Assembly (NCBI GenBank): GCA_913047525.1
Contig: CAJWUS010000031.1
Span: 1-11,909 of the forward strand
DNA: 11,909 nucleotides
Direction of reading: 5' to 3'
Source of the DNA: an uncultured Flavobacteriales bacterium
Lineage (GTDB): Bacteria; Bacteroidota; Bacteroidia; Flavobacteriales; BACL11
The position numbers and the translations under genes are program-made. Position 1 is the first letter of the stretch. Every line of letters begins with the position of its first letter. The notes beneath the pieces were generated by a model. That model did no database searches. It was not told the DNA's origin and saw only the letters and a list, made by a program, of their open reading frames with translations. Below are positions 6,959 through 11,909 of the stretch, one piece after another.

Positions 6959-9223
6959 ATGACTAACTATTTAAAGCAACTTAACCAATCGCAAATGCAA
7001 GCAGTTAGCAATCTGCAAGGACCTATGATGGTTATTGCAGGACCAGGTTCTGGTAAAACCAGAGTGCTTACCTATAGAATTGCACACCTAATAAAATCAG
7101 GAACTGACGCCTTTAATATATTAGCTTTGACATTCACCAATAAAGCAGCAAAAGAAATGCGAAACAGGATAGAAACAATTGTTGAAAGCCATGAAGCTCA
7201 GAATTTATGGATGGGCACTTTTCATTCTGTATTTTCCAAAATGTTGCGCATAGAGGCGGAGAAAATAAACTACACTTCCAATTTTACCATTTACGATACG
7301 ATCGACTCTAAAGACTTGATAAAAAGCATTATCAAAGAAATGGGATTGGATAAAGATATTTACAAAACCAGACTTATTCAAAACAGAATTTCATCACTAA
7401 AAAACAATTTCATTAGACCAGAAGATTATGAAAATTCACCTGAGCTTTTGCAAACTGACAAAATTGCAAGGCGTACTGCTTTTGGTAATATTTACCAAAA
7501 ATACATGCAAAGATGTTTCAAGTCTTGCGCTATGGATTTTGATGATTTGCTACTTAATACCTATCATTTGCTCAATGAATTTCCGGATGTTTTGTACAAA
7601 TACCAAAACAAATTCCAATACATTTTGGTGGATGAATACCAAGACACTAACCATGTGCAATACCTCATTATTAAAAAATTGGCAGCCATGAACGAGAACA
7701 TTTGTGTAGTGGGAGATGATGCTCAAAGCATCTACTCATTTAGGGGGGCAAACATCCAGAATATCCTCAACTTTAAAGTAGATTATCCAGATTTTAAAAC
7801 ATTCAAATTAGAGCAGAATTACCGTTCTACTTCCAATATTGTGAGTTTGGCAAATAGTTTAATCACCCACAACAAAAAGCAAATAGCGAAAAAGGTATGG
7901 ACCAAAAACCAAGAAGGCGAAAAAACCATTGTTTGCAAAACACTTAACGACAATGAGGAGGGGCGAATTGTTGCCAATACCATAGACGAACTGCATTTCA
8001 AGGAAAATGCAAATTGGAAAGATTTTGCTGTTTTATATAGAACCAATGCTCAAAGCAGAGCTTTAGAAGAGTCGCTTAGAAAGAAAAATATTACTTACAA
8101 AATTTATGGCGGATTGTCTTTTTATGCACGAAAAGAAGTGAAAGATGTTTTGGCCTATTTCAGGATGTGCATCAACCCAAAAGATGAAGAAGCCCTAAAG
8201 AGAATCATCAACTATCCTACAAGAGGACTTGGCGTTACCACTTTGCAAAAACTAATCATTGCAGCCAACAAGCAGGATGTAAGTATTTGGGAAGTAATAA
8301 GTAATTTGGAAAAATATGAGCTAAAAATAAACAAAGGAACAGCCGAAAAACTTTCACAATTCGCAACTTTAATAAACAGCTATATAGTGCAAAAGGATAA
8401 TCTAGACGCTTACACTTTGGCAGAGCAAATCGCCAAAACATCAGGGGTGTTTTACGGTCTGTATAACGACAAAACCGTGGAAGGCGTAAGCAGGTTCGAG
8501 AATTTGCAAGAGCTTTTAAACGGCATAAAAGATTTTAGCGAAAAGGAGGGCGAGGAGAATAATACACTTGAATATTTTATGCAAGATATTGCCCTTTTGA
8601 CAGATGCCGATAACGAAAAAGAAGACGACCATAATAAAGTTATACTCATGACAATTCATGCGGCAAAGGGCTTAGAATTCCCTTATATTTTTGTGGTAGG
8701 ATTGGAGGAAAATTTATTTCCGTCCATGATGGCAATGGATTGTAGAGAAGGATTGGAGGAGGAAAGGAGACTTTTTTATGTGGCCATTACAAGGGCCGAA
8801 AAAAGATTGTTTCTGTCCTACGCTTTAAGCCGATTTAAATGGGGACAATACACTGATTGTGAACCAAGCAGATTTTTGAAAGAATTAAATAAGACATTTA
8901 CAAAGCAGAGCGAAATCGCTTTAACCCAAAAAAAGAAAAATCATAATCCCTATCAAATTTTTGCCAAAACAAAAACCCAAAAAAAGAAATCCAACTTCAT
9001 CCCCAAGAACTTAAAAAGAGTAAGTGCTATCAATGCAGATGTAACCCCTACTAAAACTGAGCATCTGCAAGTAGGACTAAAAGTGAAACATAGCCGATTT
9101 GGCAGTGGGAAAATACTCAAAATTGAAGGAGAATACGCTAACAAAAAAGCAATTATTTTCTTTGAAGCAGTAGGGCAAAAAATGCTTCTTCTGAAATTTG
9201 CCAAACTCGAGATTGAAAAATAG
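6959..9223 (+). CDS. uvrD: UvrD/PcrA-family ATP-dependent DNA helicase, 754 residues
   Basis: This is a superfamily 1A helicase that unwinds DNA 3' to 5' in the cytoplasm, acting in nucleotide excision repair, mismatch repair and clearance of recombinase or stalled polymerase. All key motifs are present: Q motif LNQSQMQAV (8-16), Walker A AGPGSGKTR (27-35, Lys33), motif Ia LTFTNKAAKEM, GTFHS, motif II DEYQDT (225-230), motif III GDDAQSIYSFRGA (from 252), motif IV EQNYRS (285-290), motif V TIHAAKGLEF (565-574) and motif VI EERRLFYVAITRAE (from 601). A basic, low-complexity linker (about 640-695) leads to a small Tudor-like C-terminal domain (703-754: VGLKVKHSRFGSGKI), typical of PcrA/UvrD. The length is normal for the family. 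Family members RecB and Rep are less likely: there is no nuclease domain, and the Tudor-like tail is present. It faces ribF convergently, 28 bases apart, and has its own promoter. Confidence 0.96.
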   Translation: MTNYLKQLNQSQMQAVSNLQGPMMVIAGPGSGKTRVLTYRIAHLIKSGTDAFNILALTFTNKAAKEMRNRIETIVESHEAQNLWMGTFHSVFSKMLRIEAEKINYTSNFTIYDTIDSKDLIKSIIKEMGLDKDIYKTRLIQNRISSLKNNFIRPEDYENSPELLQTDKIARRTAFGNIYQKYMQRCFKSCAMDFDDLLLNTYHLLNEFPDVLYKYQNKFQYILVDEYQDTNHVQYLIIKKLAAMNENICVVGDDAQSIYSFRGANIQNILNFKVDYPDFKTFKLEQNYRSTSNIVSLANSLITHNKKQIAKKVWTKNQEGEKTIVCKTLNDNEEGRIVANTIDELHFKENANWKDFAVLYRTNAQSRALEESLRKKNITYKIYGGLSFYARKEVKDVLAYFRMCINPKDEEALKRIINYPTRGLGVTTLQKLIIAANKQDVSIWEVISNLEKYELKINKGTAEKLSQFATLINSYIVQKDNLDAYTLAEQIAKTSGVFYGLYNDKTVEGVSRFENLQELLNGIKDFSEKEGEENNTLEYFMQDIALLTDADNEKEDDHNKVILMTIHAAKGLEFPYIFVVGLEENLFPSMMAMDCREGLEEERRLFYVAITRAEKRLFLSYALSRFKWGQYTDCEPSRFLKELNKTFTKQSEIALTQKKKNHNPYQIFAKTKTQKKKSNFIPKNLKRVSAINADVTPTKTEHLQVGLKVKHSRFGSGKILKIEGEYANKKAIIFFEAVGQKMLLLKFAKLEIEK
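8924..8989 (+). repeat. 15-base direct repeat with A7 runs in the helicase linker
   Basis: The sequence ACCCAAAAAAAGAAA occurs at 8924-8938 and again at 8975-8989, 51 bases (17 codons) apart and in the same frame, each encoding Thr-Gln-Lys-Lys-Lys. Both contain A AAA AAG in the zero-frame phase of the bacterial dnaX-type slippery heptamer. The location is the basic linker between the helicase core and the Tudor-like domain. It may simply reflect a Lys-rich linker in AT-rich DNA. Confidence 0.6.
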
Positions 9224-9250
9224 TTTATCAGCTAATTTTTGAAAAACTAT
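9220..9250. terminator. Weak hairpin between the convergent helicase and ribF genes, possible two-way terminator
   Basis: ATAGTTT at 9220-9226 is complementary to AAACTAT at 9244-9250 with a 17-base loop. The stem overlaps the helicase stop codon and lies just past the ribF stop. An alternative stem, AAAAAT (9216-9221) with ATTTTT (9235-9240), is also possible. Position between two converging genes favours a termination role, but the stems are AT-rich and the loop is long, so this is weak. Confidence 0.25.
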
Positions 9251-9251
9251 A

Positions 9252-10178
9252 CTAACCCAAAATCTTCCTTGCCCTGTTTCTGTCAATAAAGAGTTGTTCT
9301 TTAAGGCAAGCTAAATTTTCAAATTTTCGTTCATTTCTTATTCGTTTTACAAATCTTATTTCTATTATATGTCCGTAAATATCTTTACTGAAATTAAAAA
9401 TATTTACTTCCAAGCTTTTAGAATTATCTCCAATAGTTGGCTTTTGACCAATATTCATCATTCCTTTATACCACCTGCCTTCCGTGAAAACTTTTACAGC
9501 ATAAACCCCATCAGCAGGATATATTTTCCATTTATTTTCCACTTCAATATTAGCAGTAGGGAACCCAATTGTTTTACCAACTGAATTTCCATTTATTACT
9601 TTCCCGTTTAGCAAAAACGAATAGCCTAGATATTGCTTTACTTTTACCATCTTTCCTTTTTCTATCAACTGCCGAATTTTAGTAGAACTAATCGCTACAT
9701 CTTCAAAAAGCTGAGGGTCAATCTTTTCTATTTTGAAATCGTATAATTCTGCTAATGTGGTTATCTCTTCAATGGATCCTTCTCGGTTTCTACCAAAATG
9801 ATGATCATGGCCAATAACCAAAGTATGCACTTTTAGTTTTTCAACCAAAATATCTCGTACAAAATTAGCTGGTTTTATCCTAGAAAATTTTTTTGTAAAC
9901 TCATGCACTACCAAATTATCAAGCCCTATTTTATCTAATAATACTATTTTTTCATCAAGCGTATTTATCAACCTCATGTCTTGATCATCCTTATGTAACA
10001 CATGTCTTGGATGTGGAAAAAAAGTAAGTAAGGTGCTTCCTCCTTTTATTTTTTTGGCTATTTCATTTAGTCGGTTTAGTATAACTTGATGACCTAAATG
10101 CACGCCATCAAAAGTTCCGATTGTAATTACTGTATTTATTTCTGAGGGGAAATTCTCAATTGACCGATATACTTTCAC
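9252..10178 (-). CDS. ribF: Bifunctional riboflavin kinase / FAD synthetase RibF, 308 residues
   Basis: The enzyme phosphorylates riboflavin to FMN and then adenylylates FMN to FAD in the cytoplasm. The N-terminal nucleotidyltransferase (FAD synthetase) domain shows GTFDGVHLGH (21-30), FFPHPRHVL, GHDHHFGRNREGS (123-135) and SSTKIR (164-169). The C-terminal riboflavin kinase domain (about 183-308) shows GKTIGFPTANI (201-211), DGVYAVKV, MMNIGQKPTI and LEVNIF with the likely catalytic Glu257. The length is normal for the family. The start is GTG at 10178: the codon just before it in frame is TAA, and the resulting MKVYRSIE start is typical of the Bacteroidota family, so no other start is plausible. 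No FMN riboswitch is apparent in the short leader. The neighbours give no pathway context; it converges with the helicase gene and diverges from atpD. Confidence 0.96.
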   Translation of the reverse strand: MKVYRSIENFPSEINTVITIGTFDGVHLGHQVILNRLNEIAKKIKGGSTLLTFFPHPRHVLHKDDQDMRLINTLDEKIVLLDKIGLDNLVVHEFTKKFSRIKPANFVRDILVEKLKVHTLVIGHDHHFGRNREGSIEEITTLAELYDFKIEKIDPQLFEDVAISSTKIRQLIEKGKMVKVKQYLGYSFLLNGKVINGNSVGKTIGFPTANIEVENKWKIYPADGVYAVKVFTEGRWYKGMMNIGQKPTIGDNSKSLEVNIFNFSKDIYGHIIEIRFVKRIRNERKFENLACLKEQLFIDRNRARKILG

Positions 10179-10212
10179 TTATTTTTGTGTTTTTTTATGT
10201 TGAAAAAGTGTT

Positions 10213-10220
10213 CAAAATTA
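10213..10220 (-). promoter_or_regulatory. Possible -7 promoter element (TAATTTTG) for ribF
   Basis: On the minus strand TAATTTTG fits TAnnTTTG and ends 34 bases before the GTG start, giving a leader of about 25-30 bases. The nearest upstream TTG-like triplet (CAAA on the plus strand at 10251) is 30 bases away, outside the usual 17-23, so support is partial. Confidence 0.35.
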
Positions 10221-10231
10221 ACAATTAATTT
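10215..10231. repeat. Perfect 7-base inverted repeat in the ribF/atpD divergent spacer
   Basis: AAATTAA (10215-10221) and TTAATTT (10225-10231) flank a three-base CAA centre. The repeat overlaps the candidate ribF -7 element and lies upstream of the atpD promoter elements. It could be an operator, but it is made only of A and T and may be chance in this spacer. Confidence 0.35.
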
Positions 10232-10243
10232 ATTCTTACTTTA

Positions 10244-10277
10244 TTGATGTCAAAACAAATTAAAAATAATAAATTTG
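10244..10277 (+). promoter_or_regulatory. Likely Bacteroidota promoter for atpD-atpC
   Basis: TTG at 10244-10246 and TAAATTTG at 10270-10277, separated by 23 bases, match the Bacteroidota -33/-7 pattern, with the same spacing as the helicase promoter. Transcription would start near 10283, giving a leader of about 50 bases. The leader is A-rich right before the ATG at 10334 and has no clear Shine-Dalgarno sequence. This supports transcription of atpDC apart from any other atp genes. Confidence 0.5.
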
Positions 10278-10315
10278 CAGCCGAAAAAATCGATTTAAAA
10301 AAGAGCACTTAATAA

Positions 10316-11842
<1,527 letters not shown>

Positions 11843-11848
11843 TACAGG

Positions 11849-11909
11849 ATGATCTTAGAAATAATAACCCCAGAGAAAAAAGCATTTGAAGGAGAGGTTA
11901 CTTCTGTAA
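11849..11909 (+). CDS. atpC: F1Fo ATP synthase subunit epsilon, N-terminal 20 codons only
   Basis: The ATG at 11849 opens a frame reading MILEIITPEKKAFEGEVTSV up to the window edge. This matches the N-terminal beta strands of the epsilon subunit (LEI-x-TPE, then FEGEV-x-SV). The subunit is part of the F1 central stalk and regulates ATP hydrolysis. It lies six bases after the atpD stop, so the two genes are almost certainly co-transcribed and translated in sequence. The rest of the gene is outside the window, so length and C-terminal helices cannot be judged. Confidence 0.9.
   Translation, partial: MILEIITPEKKAFEGEVTSV

Noticed and set aside
10179..10260. FMN riboswitch upstream of ribF
   Set aside because: The spacer is too short and AT-rich and lacks the conserved GC-containing helices of that element.

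Overview
The window looks like a chromosomal segment of an AT-rich Bacteroidota, most likely a free-living relative of the Flavobacteriales or Cytophagales. Four things support this. There are two giant exported proteins built from SprB repeats, one ending in a type B sorting domain of the type IX secretion system (T9SS). Upstream regions carry the Bacteroidota promoter pattern TTG-N(17-23)-TAnnTTTG. Start codons lack clear Shine-Dalgarno sequences and instead sit in A-rich leaders. The ATP synthase genes begin as an isolated atpD-atpC pair behind their own promoter, an arrangement common in this phylum. I estimated base composition by eye and did not count it.

Layout, left to right. Positions 1-3133 (minus) hold the N-terminal 1044 codons of a large exported protein that runs off the left edge. 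It has a signal peptide, the SHxxGGEI-type N-terminal module common in Bacteroidota exported proteins, an Ig/cadherin-like stretch, an FnIII-like domain, a PKD/Ig-like domain, then five complete SprB repeats and the beginning of a sixth. Positions 3217-6849 (minus) hold a complete 1210-residue protein with a signal peptide, about twelve SprB repeats, a PKD domain and the T9SS type B C-terminal domain. The two genes are in tandem, 83 bases apart, and may be co-transcribed. A 109-base divergent spacer follows, with promoter-like elements on both strands. Positions 6959-9223 (plus) hold a UvrD/PcrA-type DNA helicase. It converges, across 28 bases, on ribF (9252-10178, minus), which encodes the bifunctional riboflavin kinase/FAD synthetase. 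A 155-base divergent spacer then leads to atpD (10334-11842, plus), the F1-ATPase beta subunit, and the first 20 codons of atpC (11849 to the right edge), the epsilon subunit.

The helicase, ribF and atpDC are ordinary housekeeping genes for DNA repair, flavin cofactor synthesis and energy conversion, with no evident functional link to each other. The accessory part is the pair of SprB-repeat proteins. They are probably exported through T9SS and displayed or released as long flexible surface proteins used in adhesion or gliding-type interactions. Their specific role cannot be read from sequence. The N-terminal gene's sorting domain, and any PorP/SprF-type partner gene, would lie beyond the left edge.

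There is no stretch over 300 bases without a gene. I saw no tRNA, rRNA, CRISPR array, insertion sequence, integrase, toxin-antitoxin pair or phage gene. I did not find a convincing new biological system. The most unusual detail is a pair of in-phase A AAA AAG heptamers in the linker of the helicase, which could be slippery but may be chance in AT-rich DNA.
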